DNA from: an uncultured Christensenellaceae bacterium
GTDB taxonomy: Bacteria > Bacillota > Clostridia > Christensenellales > Borkfalkiaceae
Assembly: GCA_910588695.1 (NCBI GenBank)
Contig: CAJUOV010000001.1
Span: forward strand, 1-64,000
Length of the DNA stretch: 64,000 nucleotides
Reading direction: 5' to 3'
In this document: positions 33,329-41,246 of the stretch, in pieces
Layout of the letters: each line of letters opens with the position of its first letter
How positions within the stretch are numbered: the first letter of the stretch is position 1
The notes under the pieces: model-generated
The model's input: the letters and a program-made list of their open reading frames with translations, nothing else
Database searches by the model: none
Told to the model about the DNA's origin: nothing
Program-made: the position numbers and the translations under genes

Positions 33329-34473
33329 AGAATTGCTTTTTCGTTCCGCGGCTTCTTGTGCCTTCGAGAGAGAGGAAGAAGTGGAGCGTGATCGCCTGCG
33401 ACCGTTACCGTAACGAGAGAAGTTATTGGACGGCGGAAGCCGAATCTCACACGGACGGAATGTCCGCGCTCGATCTTGTCATTCCCGAAGCGCTACTCGG
33501 AGAAGAGGGCGAAATCGACAGAATGCGCGAAGCGATGTACCGTGCGCTCGAAGAGGACTGGCTCGAAAAGCTCGCCCGCGGCTGGGTTTTGATTGAGAGA
33601 AAGTTTTCGTACGGCGTGCGCCGCGGGATCGTTGCGGCAATCGACCTCGAATGTTATTCTTACGGGGGCGGCGACAATCAGGTGCGTTCTTTGCAGGAAG
33701 CGCCCGAAGAACTCGTCCGCCTCTATCTTTCGCAGCGGGAATCTTCTCCGCTTGAAATGCCGCATATCATGGCAGTCTATTCCGACCCGCGCGACAAGGC
33801 GGTGAACGCCCTGTTGAAAGAGGATTTGGAGAAACTGTACGAATATAAAATCAAAGGCGGCTTTCTGAAAGGAAGTTTTATTCCGGAATACGCCGCCGAA
33901 GAGACGGCGGAAACGCTGCTGTCGCGGGCGCAGAATTTTTATATCGTCGAAGGGATCGCCGCGGCAGAAGCCGCCAAGCTGCATTGGCAGAAGGTCAAGG
34001 CAGGGCTCACCAAAGGGGAAATGGGGCGGCATCCCGCTCGCTTTATGCTCGCGGAATTTGTGAATCTGAACGACGACGCGGTGGAAATCGGTCCCGTGCA
34101 CAGGCTTTTGAAAGAGACGGAAGCGGACGCGTTCTGCGATTATTTCTCCAAAAAATTCAAGTGCGAGAAGAAAGAGCGCGTGCTCTGCCCGAAAATTCCG
34201 TTTACGAGGGAGAGCGTTCGGGAAGTGGACGACGCGATCGCGCAGTTTCTGAAAGCGGACGGCGGAACGCTGGCATATATCCACGGCGACGCCCGTTTGA
34301 ATAAATTCGCGGCGGATGAGGATGCGGCGGGCGTTCTGATGCCGAGTCCCAAAAAAGAAACGCTGTTCAAAGACATTAAGGACGGCGGAGCGTATCCCGC
34401 TTATTCTCTCTGCATCGGCGGGGCGGAGGGCGCGCGGTACTATGTGGAGGCGAGGGAGATCAGTTATGATTAA
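33325..34473 (+). CDS. DUF1015 family protein
   Basis: A 382-residue soluble protein of the DUF1015 family, whose biochemical role is unknown; some relatives are annotated as SerB- or kinase-related without proof. Family blocks: VPSRERKKWSVIACDRYRN, SYWTAEAESHTDGMSALDLVIPE, GVRRGIVAAIDLECYSY, LPHIMAVYSDP-like (MPHIMAVYSDPRD) and DARLNKFAAD. Start at 33325 overlaps the CdaR-like stub stop. The gene overlaps aspartokinase by 8 bases, so it belongs to the cdaA transcript. Confidence 0.8.
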   Translation: MKNCFFVPRLLVPSRERKKWSVIACDRYRNERSYWTAEAESHTDGMSALDLVIPEALLGEEGEIDRMREAMYRALEEDWLEKLARGWVLIERKFSYGVRRGIVAAIDLECYSYGGGDNQVRSLQEAPEELVRLYLSQRESSPLEMPHIMAVYSDPRDKAVNALLKEDLEKLYEYKIKGGFLKGSFIPEYAAEETAETLLSRAQNFYIVEGIAAAEAAKLHWQKVKAGLTKGEMGRHPARFMLAEFVNLNDDAVEIGPVHRLLKETEADAFCDYFSKKFKCEKKERVLCPKIPFTRESVREVDDAIAQFLKADGGTLAYIHGDARLNKFAADEDAAGVLMPSPKKETLFKDIKDGGAYPAYSLCIGGAEGARYYVEAREISYD

Positions 34474-35788
34474 AGTATGCAAGTTCGGCGGAACGTCAAT
34501 GTCGGACGGAACCAATTTCCGCCGCGTTGCAGAAATTATCGACCGAGATCCAGAGCGCAGATTTATTGTCGTCTCCGCCCCCGGAAAGAGGTTCGGAAAC
34601 GACAGCAAAGTGACCGATCTTTTGTACGGCGCGCAGGAGACGCTGGAAAAGGGCGGAGATTTTCATGCCGCATTTACGAAAGTGCGCGACCGTTTTACGG
34701 GAATCGTGCGCGAGATCGGGTTGTCCTTCGATATCGATTCCCTGCTCGACGAGTGCGAACGGGAGATTCAATCGGAGCGCAGCGGCGACTTTACCGCGTC
34801 GCGCGGGGAGTATCTCGCGGCGCGCGTCATGGCAGAACTTCTCGGCGCGCCTTTTATCGACGCGCGGGATGTGGTACGGTTTCACGCAGACGGAAAACTG
34901 AACGGGAAAGAGACCTTTTTTCTCGTCAAAGAGGCGTTGAAAGGAAAACGCCGCGCGGTCGTCGCGGGTTTTTACGGGGCGGATTCCGACGGAAAAGTAA
35001 AGACCTTTTCCCGCGGCGGGAGCGACGTGTCCGGCGCGATCGTCGCGCGGGCTGCCGGCGCCGATCTCTATGAAAATTGGACGGACGTGAGCGGATTTCT
35101 TGCTTGCGATCCGCGGATCGTTGAAAATCCCGCGCGCATTCCCGCGCTCTCTTATCAGGAACTCAGGGAACTTTCTTATATGGGCGCGAACGTACTGCAC
35201 AGCGAATCCATTTTTCCCGTGCGTGAAGCGAATATTCCGATCCGGATCAAGAATACTTTCCGCCCCGACGACGAGGGCACGGATATTCTGCCCGTGGAGA
35301 AATACCGGTTCAGCGGACAGACGGTCACGGGGATTGCGGGGAAGAGGCATTTTACCGTAATTCATCTCGAAAAATCGCTGATGAACGCGGAGATCGGTTT
35401 TACATACCGCGTTCTGCAAGTCTTGTTAAAATACGGCGTTTCGTTCGAGCATATGCCCTCGGGAATCGACACGATGTCGTTTATTATCGACAGCTCGCTG
35501 TTGGACGGGGGGATCAAAGAGAAGCTGTGCGCCGACGTCAAGGAGGCGGTCTCTCCCGACAATATGCGGGTGTTTGACGATATTGCGCTCATTGCGGTCG
35601 TGGGGCACGGCATGAGCAGGAACGTGGGTACGAGCGCAAGGCTCTTTTCCGCGATTGCAAGCGCGGGCGTGAATGTGCGCATGATCGATCAGGGCTCGTC
35701 CGAGCTGAATATTATCGTAGGAGTGGACGGCGAGGACTACGGTCGCACCGTGCGCGCCGTATACCGAGAGTTTTTCGAAGAGGAATAA
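34466..35788 (+). CDS. Aspartokinase (monofunctional)
   Basis: A 440-residue kinase that makes aspartyl-4-phosphate for lysine, threonine, methionine and diaminopimelate. N-terminal KFGGTSMSDGTNF, the TSRGEYLAARVMAE region, FSRGGSDVSGAIVARAAGADLYENWTDV and two C-terminal ACT domains (HLEKSLMNAEIGF; GMSRNVGTSARLFSAIASAG, SSELNIIVGV). The ATG at 34466 starts 8 bases before the DUF1015 stop, with GGAGGCGAGGGAG upstream. No homoserine dehydrogenase domain. Confidence 0.95.
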   Translation: MIKVCKFGGTSMSDGTNFRRVAEIIDRDPERRFIVVSAPGKRFGNDSKVTDLLYGAQETLEKGGDFHAAFTKVRDRFTGIVREIGLSFDIDSLLDECEREIQSERSGDFTASRGEYLAARVMAELLGAPFIDARDVVRFHADGKLNGKETFFLVKEALKGKRRAVVAGFYGADSDGKVKTFSRGGSDVSGAIVARAAGADLYENWTDVSGFLACDPRIVENPARIPALSYQELRELSYMGANVLHSESIFPVREANIPIRIKNTFRPDDEGTDILPVEKYRFSGQTVTGIAGKRHFTVIHLEKSLMNAEIGFTYRVLQVLLKYGVSFEHMPSGIDTMSFIIDSSLLDGGIKEKLCADVKEAVSPDNMRVFDDIALIAVVGHGMSRNVGTSARLFSAIASAGVNVRMIDQGSSELNIIVGVDGEDYGRTVRAVYREFFEEE

Positions 35789-35791
35789 CCG

Positions 35792-35813
35792 CCGCCCGAA
35801 AGGGCGGTTTTTT
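35792..35813 (+). terminator. Rho-independent terminator
   Basis: CCGCCC-GAAA-GGGCGG followed by T6, just after the aspartokinase stop. Confidence 0.93.
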
Positions 35814-35818
35814 GCCGT

Positions 35819-35843
35819 AAAAAGAAGAACAGATCTTCTTTTT
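35819..35843. terminator. Second hairpin in tandem with the aspartokinase terminator
   Basis: AAAAAGAAGA and TCTTCTTTTT pair around ACAGA. Only 5 bases after the first terminator, it looks like a backup; it is symmetrical in A/T runs. Confidence 0.6.
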
Positions 35844-35918
35844 CATGCAATGTGACATTTTTCGACAAACAAAGACAACTTTCTCCAAAAACAGACCTTT
35901 GGTCGCGCGCAAAATTAT

Positions 35919-35947
35919 TTGTCGAATTTTGCGATATGCCTTATAAT
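35919..35947 (+). promoter_or_regulatory. Sigma-A promoter
   Basis: TTGTCG, 17 bases, TATAAT; drives the small gene at 36002 through a leader of about 48 bases. Confidence 0.7.
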
Positions 35948-36001
35948 AGAATTGCGAAAGCGGATTTTGTACGGCAAGAAAAACAGAAAAGGAGAAAAGA
36001 G

Positions 36002-36247
36002 ATGGAGTGTGTAAGAGACGGATTGTCGGAACGGGAAAAAATTGCCGAGGCGGAGAGAGTTATGCCGCCTGCTTGCGGGGACGAATTCGCAAGAAACGAG
36101 CCGCCGATCACGGCAGGGGAACTGCTCGGTGAAATCGCGCCGCTGATAGAGGAATATTTTCTCGGCGACGTGAGATATGACGGAAAAGAGATCGTTTACC
36201 GTTTGCCGAACGGACAGAAGTTTTATCTGAGCGCGGCGAGCGAATAA
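36002..36247 (+). CDS. Hypothetical small acidic protein
   Basis: An 81-residue protein of unknown function. The N-terminal half is charged and rich in Glu/Arg, and the last 35 residues (EEYFLGDVRYDGKEIVYRLP to the end) form a predicted beta hairpin typical of small clostridial DUF proteins. AAAGGAG lies 7 bases before the ATG. It has its own promoter and terminator, which supports a real single-gene unit. Confidence 0.7.
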   Translation: MECVRDGLSEREKIAEAERVMPPACGDEFARNEPPITAGELLGEIAPLIEEYFLGDVRYDGKEIVYRLPNGQKFYLSAASE

Positions 36248-36253
36248 AGGCAG

Positions 36254-36286
36254 AAAAAAACCACCCGATCGGGTGGTTTTTATTTT
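36254..36286. terminator. Bidirectional terminator
   Basis: AAAACCACCC-GATC-GGGTGGTTTT. Serves both the gene at 36002 and the minus-strand rpsR. Confidence 0.92.
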
Positions 36287-36291
36287 TCGGA

Positions 36292-36615
36292 TCAGTCTGC
36301 TTTGAAGGGAATGAGCGAAGCGACTCTGGCGCGCTTGATAGCGGTCGAAATTTCTCTCTGGTGCTTCGCGCAGGTGCCCGTCATGCGGCGGGGCAGAATT
36401 TTTCCGCCGTCCGCAATAAAACGCTTCAATTTCGCTACGTCTTTGAAGTCGATCACGGACTTGTCCTGACAGAATTGGCAGAACTTTTTGAATGCCTGCT
36501 TCTTATAATTCTTCTTGGCGGGTTTTCCCTCGCGGTTTTCTCTGGGAGCTTTGACTTCTTTCGTCTCTTCGCTCTCTTCCGCCGCTACGGGTTCCTGCTG
36601 CATATTTTCTTCCAT
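36292..36615 (-). CDS. rpsR: 30S ribosomal protein S18 with acidic N-terminal extension
   Basis: A 107-residue S18. The conserved core is the last 70 residues: KFCQFCQDKSVIDFKDVAKLKRF, then ILPRRMTGTCAKHQREISTAIKRARVASLIPF, with a C-x2-C...C-x2-H zinc set. The first 35 residues are a Glu-rich extension (MEENMQQEPVAAEESEETKE...) not found in most S18 proteins of 75-90 residues. The start at 36615 has AAGGAG 7 bases upstream on the minus strand, so the extension is translated. Third gene of rpsF-ssb-rpsR. Confidence 0.95.
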   Translation of the reverse strand: MEENMQQEPVAAEESEETKEVKAPRENREGKPAKKNYKKQAFKKFCQFCQDKSVIDFKDVAKLKRFIADGGKILPRRMTGTCAKHQREISTAIKRARVASLIPFKAD

Positions 36616-36648
36616 GATAATCTCCTTGAAAATTACTTTTGCGTCCGC

Positions 36649-37074
36649 TTAAAAGGGAATGTCGCCGTCGTCGTCGAACGCCTGCAACGCGGGCTTTTTG
36701 CGGGGAGACGAAGCGGGCTTGTCTCCCGCATCGAAAAATTCGTCGCCCTGACTTTGGTTTTTGGTGCTTAAAAATTCCACGTCCTGCGCGATCACGTCCA
36801 CCGCAGTGCGCTTTTGACCGCTGTTGTCCTCGTAAGTGCGCATCTGAATGCTTCCGCTCACCGCGACCTTGCCGCCCTTTTTGCAGAACCGCGAAACGGT
36901 GTCCGCAAGTCCGCGCCACGCGGTCACATTAAAGAAATCGGTCTGTCTTTCTCCGTCAGACGAAGTGTAGCTTCTGTTTACGGCAATCGAAAAATGGCAG
37001 ACGCTCACGCCGCCTGCGGTTTCCGTGAGCTCGGGATCGCGCGTCAGATTTCCGATCAAAAACACTTTGTTCAT
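36649..37074 (-). CDS. ssb: Single-stranded DNA-binding protein
   Basis: A 141-residue SSB with the N-terminal OB fold (MNKVFLIGNLTRDPELTETAGG, FFNVTAWRGLADTVSRFCKKGGKVAVSGSI-type) and the acidic C-terminal protein-interaction tip DDDGDIPF. It protects ssDNA in replication and repair. The location between rpsF and rpsR is conserved in Firmicutes. Confidence 0.97.
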   Translation of the reverse strand: MNKVFLIGNLTRDPELTETAGGVSVCHFSIAVNRSYTSSDGERQTDFFNVTAWRGLADTVSRFCKKGGKVAVSGSIQMRTYEDNSGQKRTAVDVIAQDVEFLSTKNQSQGDEFFDAGDKPASSPRKKPALQAFDDDGDIPF

Positions 37075-37086
37075 TGGTTTTTCTCC

Positions 37087-37371
37087 TTATTCCGCTTTTG
37101 TGATCATTCTTCTGAGAACGAAACTCGAAAGTCCCGCCACGCGGTCGAGTTCTTTGATTGCGTCTGCTTCCGCCGAAAACTTCATAAGAACATAGAACGC
37201 TTCCGTCTGGAAGCTGATCGGGTAAGCCGTTTTCTTTACGCCCCACTTGTCGGTGGATTCTACGGCGCCGCCCTTGGAAGAGACGATCTCGCGGTATTTG
37301 TTCAGTTCCGCTTCGCGCGCTTCCTCGTCCATGTCGCTTTTCAGCAGCAGGAGCATCTCGTACTTTTTCAT
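37087..37371 (-). CDS. rpsF: 30S ribosomal protein S6
   Basis: A 94-residue S6 (MKKYEMLLLLKSDMDEEARE..., DKWGVKKTAYPISFQTEAFYV, the Tyr-to-Phe variant of the usual YAYPI). It heterodimerises with S18 and binds the 16S central domain. First gene of the operon, with AGGAGG 8 bases before the ATG at 37371. Confidence 0.97.
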   Translation of the reverse strand: MKKYEMLLLLKSDMDEEAREAELNKYREIVSSKGGAVESTDKWGVKKTAYPISFQTEAFYVLMKFSAEADAIKELDRVAGLSSFVLRRMITKAE

Positions 37372-37442
37372 GATTTCACCTCCTGGTCTTTACGGCATAT
37401 CGAAACGATATGCAAGGTAATGCGACGGAATTTTCCGTCTGT
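37372..37442 (-). promoter_or_regulatory. rpsF leader, probable S6:S18 binding motif
   Basis: On the minus strand a hairpin GCATATCG-TTT-CGATATGC is followed at once by CCG, just before the Shine-Dalgarno. A hairpin presenting CCG is the hallmark of the S6:S18 autoregulatory leader, which would feed back on rpsF-ssb-rpsR. A second small hairpin, GACGGAA/TTCCGTC, lies upstream. Confidence 0.55.
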
Positions 37443-37448
37443 TTTTTT

Positions 37449-37477
37449 ATTCTACACTATTTTTCCGGTGAAGTCAA
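37449..37477 (-). promoter_or_regulatory. Sigma-A promoter of rpsF-ssb-rpsR
   Basis: Minus strand: TTGACT, 17 bases, TAGAAT. Confidence 0.75.
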
Positions 37478-37585
37478 CGCGTTTTGCCCCGCATATCTTT
37501 GATTTTTGACGCTTCTGCTAAAAAATAAAAAGTTCGGAGTATAAACCGCATGCGATCCGTCAATGATTTTTTGCGGGAGGCGGAT

Positions 37586-38008
37586 ATGCGCGGACTGATT
37601 TCCATTATCAAAGCGTTTTTCGTAACGGCAATCGCAATCGGTTGCGTTATCTTTGCGTATGTGCTCTCGATTTCGCCCGTCTTCCCGAAAGGAGAACGTT
37701 ATGAGTTTTATTCAGGGACTTCTTCCGACGAGATCGTTCTCTCCCGTTCTCCCTTCGAAAAACTGTTTCTCTCCGGTGTGAAAGGGGAGAGCGTGCGCTA
37801 CCGCGGAGACAGGGCGCAAGAGATATTGTCGGGATTCGGGGCGGAAATTCTTTTTGTCGAAAAAGCGGCGGGGATCACCAATTATTACTGCTATTCCCCC
37901 GCACTCAAAAATTCCGTTTCGCTGGGCGGAGAAGTGGTCAATCTGCACATTGCCTGCAACGGAGAAGAGACGGCTGCGGGAACGCCGCTTATTTTCGGCG
38001 GATTCTGA
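37586..38008 (+). CDS. Membrane-anchored extracytoplasmic protein, possibly YwmB-like
   Basis: A 140-residue protein with one N-terminal membrane segment (ISIIKAFFVTAIAIGCVIFAYV) and an exported domain that ends with YYCYSPALKNSVSLGGEVVN and GTPLIFGGF. This C-terminal pattern recurs in short clostridial proteins near sporulation genes; in Bacillus ywmB sits near spoIID-spoIIQ, and here the next gene is SpoIIQ-like, so a sporulation role is possible. Start 37586 has GGGAGG 7 bases upstream; an in-frame ATG at 37550 with CGGAG is an alternative. Identity is uncertain. Confidence 0.55.
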   Translation: MRGLISIIKAFFVTAIAIGCVIFAYVLSISPVFPKGERYEFYSGTSSDEIVLSRSPFEKLFLSGVKGESVRYRGDRAQEILSGFGAEILFVEKAAGITNYYCYSPALKNSVSLGGEVVNLHIACNGEETAAGTPLIFGGF

Positions 38009-38066
38009 GGTATAAAAACTAAAAAAGTCGTTCATGATCTACATAACAAAATTCGGAGGATTGATT

Positions 38067-38684
38067 ATGAAAGAAGAAAAAACCAAAAAAAGAAAAATTC
38101 TGTACTACCTTGTTCTGGCGATCAGCGTGCTTCTTTTGACGGCGGCGACGGTGCTCACGGTCTATTTCGTAACGGACAACAGATCGGACATTCTCGACAA
38201 CGACCCCTCGACGCCCGTTACGCCGAACGAACCCGATGAGCCGGACGAACCTACGGGCGGCGAGAAAGAGACTTATTGTCTGCCGATCGAAAGCAAAGAA
38301 ATTTCGGTTTACAACGACATTTATCACAGTCAGACGACGGGCTTTATCTACCGCCATCTGGGCGTAGATTTCGCGGCGGAAGAGGGAACGAAAGTCGCTT
38401 CGATCGCAGACGGCAAGATCGAAAAAATCAGTCTGAGCAAACAGACCGGAAACGTTATTGTCGTGGATCACGGAAACGGACTCAAAGGCTATTACCGCTT
38501 CGTCGAGCCGGACGCGGCGTTGAAAGAGGGCGCGAGCGTGACGAAGGGACAGTTCTTTGCAAGCGTTGCGGCGGCTTACGGTTCGGAGGCGGCGGACGGC
38601 ACGCACCTTCATCTCGAACTCACTTTGAACGGTAAGACGGTCGATCCCGCATCCGTGCTCGACATTCAATACGACGAAAAGTAA
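38067..38684 (+). CDS. SpoIIQ-like LytM/M23 domain protein, probably catalytically degenerate
   Basis: A 205-residue protein: basic N-terminus, one membrane segment (residues 10-38), a Pro/Glu linker (TPNEPDEPDEPTGG) and a C-terminal LytM (M23) domain. Zinc ligands H-x3-D (HLGVDF) and H-x-H (HLHLEL) are present, but the catalytic His of the usual YxHL motif is replaced (GYYRFVEPD). In SpoIIQ the LytM fold is structural, forming the channel between forespore and mother cell with SpoIIIAH. CGGAGGA lies 7 bases before ATG 38067. Another M23 protein with a non-sporulation role is possible. Confidence 0.75.
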   Translation: MKEEKTKKRKILYYLVLAISVLLLTAATVLTVYFVTDNRSDILDNDPSTPVTPNEPDEPDEPTGGEKETYCLPIESKEISVYNDIYHSQTTGFIYRHLGVDFAAEEGTKVASIADGKIEKISLSKQTGNVIVVDHGNGLKGYYRFVEPDAALKEGASVTKGQFFASVAAAYGSEAADGTHLHLELTLNGKTVDPASVLDIQYDEK

Positions 38685-38706
38685 AAATTAGGCGAAAACG
38701 GAAATA

Positions 38707-38744
38707 AAAAACGGGCATTCTTCTTCGAATCGCCCGTTTTTTTA
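38707..38744 (+). terminator. Rho-independent terminator
   Basis: AAACGGGC and GCCCGTTT pair around a loop that itself closes (ATTC/GAAT), followed by T7. Confidence 0.88.
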
Positions 38745-38765
38745 TAAATTTCGGAAAAATAACGA

Positions 38766-38794
38766 TTGATTTTTTCCGCGGTATATCGTATAAT
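38766..38794 (+). promoter_or_regulatory. Sigma-A promoter
   Basis: TTGATT, 17 bases, TATAAT; leader of about 25 bases with CGGAGA before ATG 38827. Confidence 0.7.
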
Positions 38795-38826
38795 AACATT
38801 AACGAATATTTAACGGAGAATGATTC

Positions 38827-39525
38827 ATGGATCAGTTGAATGCAAATGCGGGACTTATCGTGCTTATCGTTTCGATTCTGTTTACCGTAATTCTCGGAGG
38901 GATCGTCTGGCTCCTTATTTCCATCCGTCAGAAAATCGCGGTGCAGCGTCTGAAATTTATCGGTCAGTTTTCTGCCGACCCCGATACGAGAAAAATGGTG
39001 GCGAATATCACCGTTTCAAATCGTTCTTTGAACGACGTGACGATCACCGAACTCGGACTGAGAAACGGGAAAGTCAATTTTAACTACACCGACGTCTATA
39101 AAAAGCAGAATAATCTGAATAAAGACGCGCGCGTCGTTGTCGGGCAGCGCGATGCGATCCGTTTCGTATTGACCGCCGAGGAACTTGCGAAATCTTTGAT
39201 TCAGGATTATAAAGGAAAAATCGTTCTGAACAGCGTCTCCGTTTACGCGATGGATTCGACGGGTATTTCCTATAAGGGGAAAGTTTCGGACATCAAGAAG
39301 TTGCTTGCCGAAATCGCGAAGAACGGAGTGGATTATCTTCCGCCCGCGTTCGAAACGCAGAATACGCAGCAGCCCAAACCCGCGGCGGCAAAACCGGCGG
39401 GCGCGCCCCCCGCGGCAAACGCGGCTCCCTCCGCTCCGGCAGGCGCCCCCAATCCCGTTTGGAGAGCGCCCAATAAAGGCGTGCAGGAAGTTCCCGCTCC
39501 GAACGACAGAACCAAAAAAGTCTGA
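38827..39525 (+). CDS. Hypothetical single-pass membrane protein with Pro/Ala-rich tail
   Basis: A 232-residue protein: membrane segment at residues 9-33, a cytoplasmic or extracellular domain of about 130 residues with predicted beta strands (KMVANITVSNRSLNDVTITE), and a low-complexity tail rich in Ala, Pro and Gln (PKPAAAKPAGAPPAANAAPS). No family recognised. The tail could cross the cell wall or serve as a flexible linker. Confidence 0.75.
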   Translation: MDQLNANAGLIVLIVSILFTVILGGIVWLLISIRQKIAVQRLKFIGQFSADPDTRKMVANITVSNRSLNDVTITELGLRNGKVNFNYTDVYKKQNNLNKDARVVVGQRDAIRFVLTAEELAKSLIQDYKGKIVLNSVSVYAMDSTGISYKGKVSDIKKLLAEIAKNGVDYLPPAFETQNTQQPKPAAAKPAGAPPAANAAPSAPAGAPNPVWRAPNKGVQEVPAPNDRTKKV

Positions 39526-39606
39526 GCATATAAAAAAGCAGGACGGGCATAAAATAACCTGTCGGCAAAAGCGCGATCTTACGCGCCGCTGTCGGGAGGT
39601 TTTTTT

Positions 39607-41040
39607 ATGCGTAAAATTGTCGCTGTGTGCGCGCTTCCCTTTGTTTTGGGAGTTCCTCTCTTCGGATTGACTGCCTGTAAAGACGTCGGACAAAGTTGCC
39701 GTTACGAGATCGAGGCGGAATATTACCGCGACGAGGGAAAGCTGGAAGGGCGTATGAACGTACTGATCCCGAATAATACGGAGAACGCGCTCGAAGAGAT
39801 CCCGTTTTCGCTGTATGCGAACTGCTTCCGCGAAGGAGCGAAAACGCCCCCTGTCTCCGATCTCTACGAACCCGCCGTCTTCTATAACGGCGCAAGTTAC
39901 GGGGGAATGCAGATCGAAGAGGTTACGGGCGGAGAGGCTTGGAGCGTAGGCGGGGAAGATGAAAATCTTCTGCTCGTCCGCCTTTCGGAGCCCCTGTATC
40001 CCGACGAGAGCGTCTCTCTTTCGGTGCGCTATACGCTGACTCTTCCAAAGGCGAATCACCGCTTGGGGATCGGCGAAAACTGCGTGAATCTCTCCTGCTT
40101 CTATCCGCAGGTGCCCGCGCAGAACGAAAGCGGGTTTTACGGTTACGAGCCCTCGTCCCACGGAGATCCGTTTGTTTTCGGCTGTTCTGATTTTTCCGTT
40201 TCGCTTACCGTTCCCGAGGATTGGACGGCGGCATGCGGCGGTACGGTGAACGAAAGAGCGGAAAACGGAAAAAAGGTTTACGTCTGCACCGCAACAAACG
40301 TGCGGGACATGGCTTTTGTTTTGGGAAATTTCATGTTGTCTTCCGAGGAGCGCAAGGGGGTGCGGATCGACTATTTTCACTTTGAAGACAACGCGCCCGA
40401 ACAAACGTTGAAAGCCGCGGCGGATGCAATCGAAACGTATTCGAATCTTTTGATCGATTACCCGTATGAAAGATATGCGCTTGCGGAAACGGATCTCGCA
40501 ATGGGCGGCATGGAATACGGGGGATTTGCAATGATCTCTTCCGCGCTCCGAAGCGAAGAGCGCGCCGCCGTAGTCGCGCACGAGACGGCGCATCAATGGT
40601 GGTTTTCCCTCGTCGGGAGCGATCAGAGCGGTTGCGCTTGGCAGGACGAGGGGCTTGCGGAGTATTCCGTCGCACTATTTTTCGAACAGAACGCTTCTTA
40701 CGGGAAAAATTACCGCGATACGGTTGCAACTTGCGAGCGCGCTTACCGAAACTATTTTTCCGTCGAAAGCCAGCTTTCGGAGGAGACGAACACCGCGATG
40801 AGCCGTCCGCTCAACGCTTTTTCGGGGGACTACGAATACCGTGTGCTGTCCTATGACAAAGGGGTGGTGCTGTTCGACCGTCTGCGCGAGACGATGGGGG
40901 ACGGAAAATTTTTCTCTTCACTGAGAAATTACGCAAAAAGTTTTTCTTGGAAGGTTGCTTCGGAATACGATCTGATTTCCTGCTTCCGTTCTCAGGAAGC
41001 ATTGATTCTTTCGTTTACGGAGGGGAAATGCGTTATTTGA
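39607..41040 (+). CDS. M1-family metallopeptidase, lipoprotein
   Basis: A 477-residue zinc aminopeptidase-like protein. The signal peptide ends in a lipobox LTAC (Cys at about 24), so it should be anchored at the cell surface. Zinc site HETAHQWWF at about residue 325 with the third ligand in WQDEGLAEYS 18 residues on; the GAMEN substrate motif appears as GGMEYGG. Typical M1 proteins are larger (N-terminal beta domain plus catalytic domain), and this one lacks the C-terminal HEAT region. Start ATG follows GGGAGG. Probably digests external peptides. Confidence 0.88.
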   Translation: MRKIVAVCALPFVLGVPLFGLTACKDVGQSCRYEIEAEYYRDEGKLEGRMNVLIPNNTENALEEIPFSLYANCFREGAKTPPVSDLYEPAVFYNGASYGGMQIEEVTGGEAWSVGGEDENLLLVRLSEPLYPDESVSLSVRYTLTLPKANHRLGIGENCVNLSCFYPQVPAQNESGFYGYEPSSHGDPFVFGCSDFSVSLTVPEDWTAACGGTVNERAENGKKVYVCTATNVRDMAFVLGNFMLSSEERKGVRIDYFHFEDNAPEQTLKAAADAIETYSNLLIDYPYERYALAETDLAMGGMEYGGFAMISSALRSEERAAVVAHETAHQWWFSLVGSDQSGCAWQDEGLAEYSVALFFEQNASYGKNYRDTVATCERAYRNYFSVESQLSEETNTAMSRPLNAFSGDYEYRVLSYDKGVVLFDRLRETMGDGKFFSSLRNYAKSFSWKVASEYDLISCFRSQEALILSFTEGKCVI

Positions 41041-41058
41041 AAAATTTCCGAAAAACAG

Positions 41059-41087
41059 TTGCCAAAACGAGAAAAAACCGCTATAAT
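41059..41087 (+). promoter_or_regulatory. Sigma-A promoter of the corA leader
   Basis: TTGCCA, 17 bases, TATAAT. Transcription should begin near 41094, about 20 bases before a leader ORF. Confidence 0.75.
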
Positions 41088-41114
41088 GTAATGAAAGAAA
41101 CAAAGGAGCTTATG

Positions 41115-41180
41115 ATGGACGTCAGCCCATATCGAAGTAGTTTCTTCGGCACAATCGAGAATCTTTCCATGCGAATGTAG
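41115..41180 (+). CDS. 21-residue leader peptide upstream of corA
   Basis: AAGGAG (41103-41108) lies 6 bases before ATG 41115; the tandem ATG at 41112 is an alternative. The peptide begins MDVSPYRSSFFGTI and ends ENLSMRM. It contains a CGAAG/CTTCG hairpin within the coding sequence and stops 33 bases before the terminator at 41214. The strong SD and position between promoter, terminator and a Mg-transporter gene mark it as a regulatory leader peptide. Confidence 0.6.
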   Translation: MDVSPYRSSFFGTIENLSMRM

Positions 41181-41213
41181 ATCGTTGACCGCTTACGGTT
41201 ATAACGTTATTTC

Positions 41214-41246
41214 ACGCACGGAAAGTTTTCCGTGCGTTTTGTTTTT
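41214..41246 (+). terminator. Candidate attenuator in the corA leader
   Basis: ACGCACGGAA and TTCCGTGCGT pair around a four-base loop, followed by TTTGTTTTT. It stands between the leader peptide and corA and no other gene ends here, so it can only be a conditional terminator of the corA transcript. Confidence 0.75.

Noticed and set aside
39016..40596. 526-codon minus frame opposite the M1 peptidase
   Set aside because: No recognisable domain or start signal; the plus-strand gene has a lipobox and HExxH motif.
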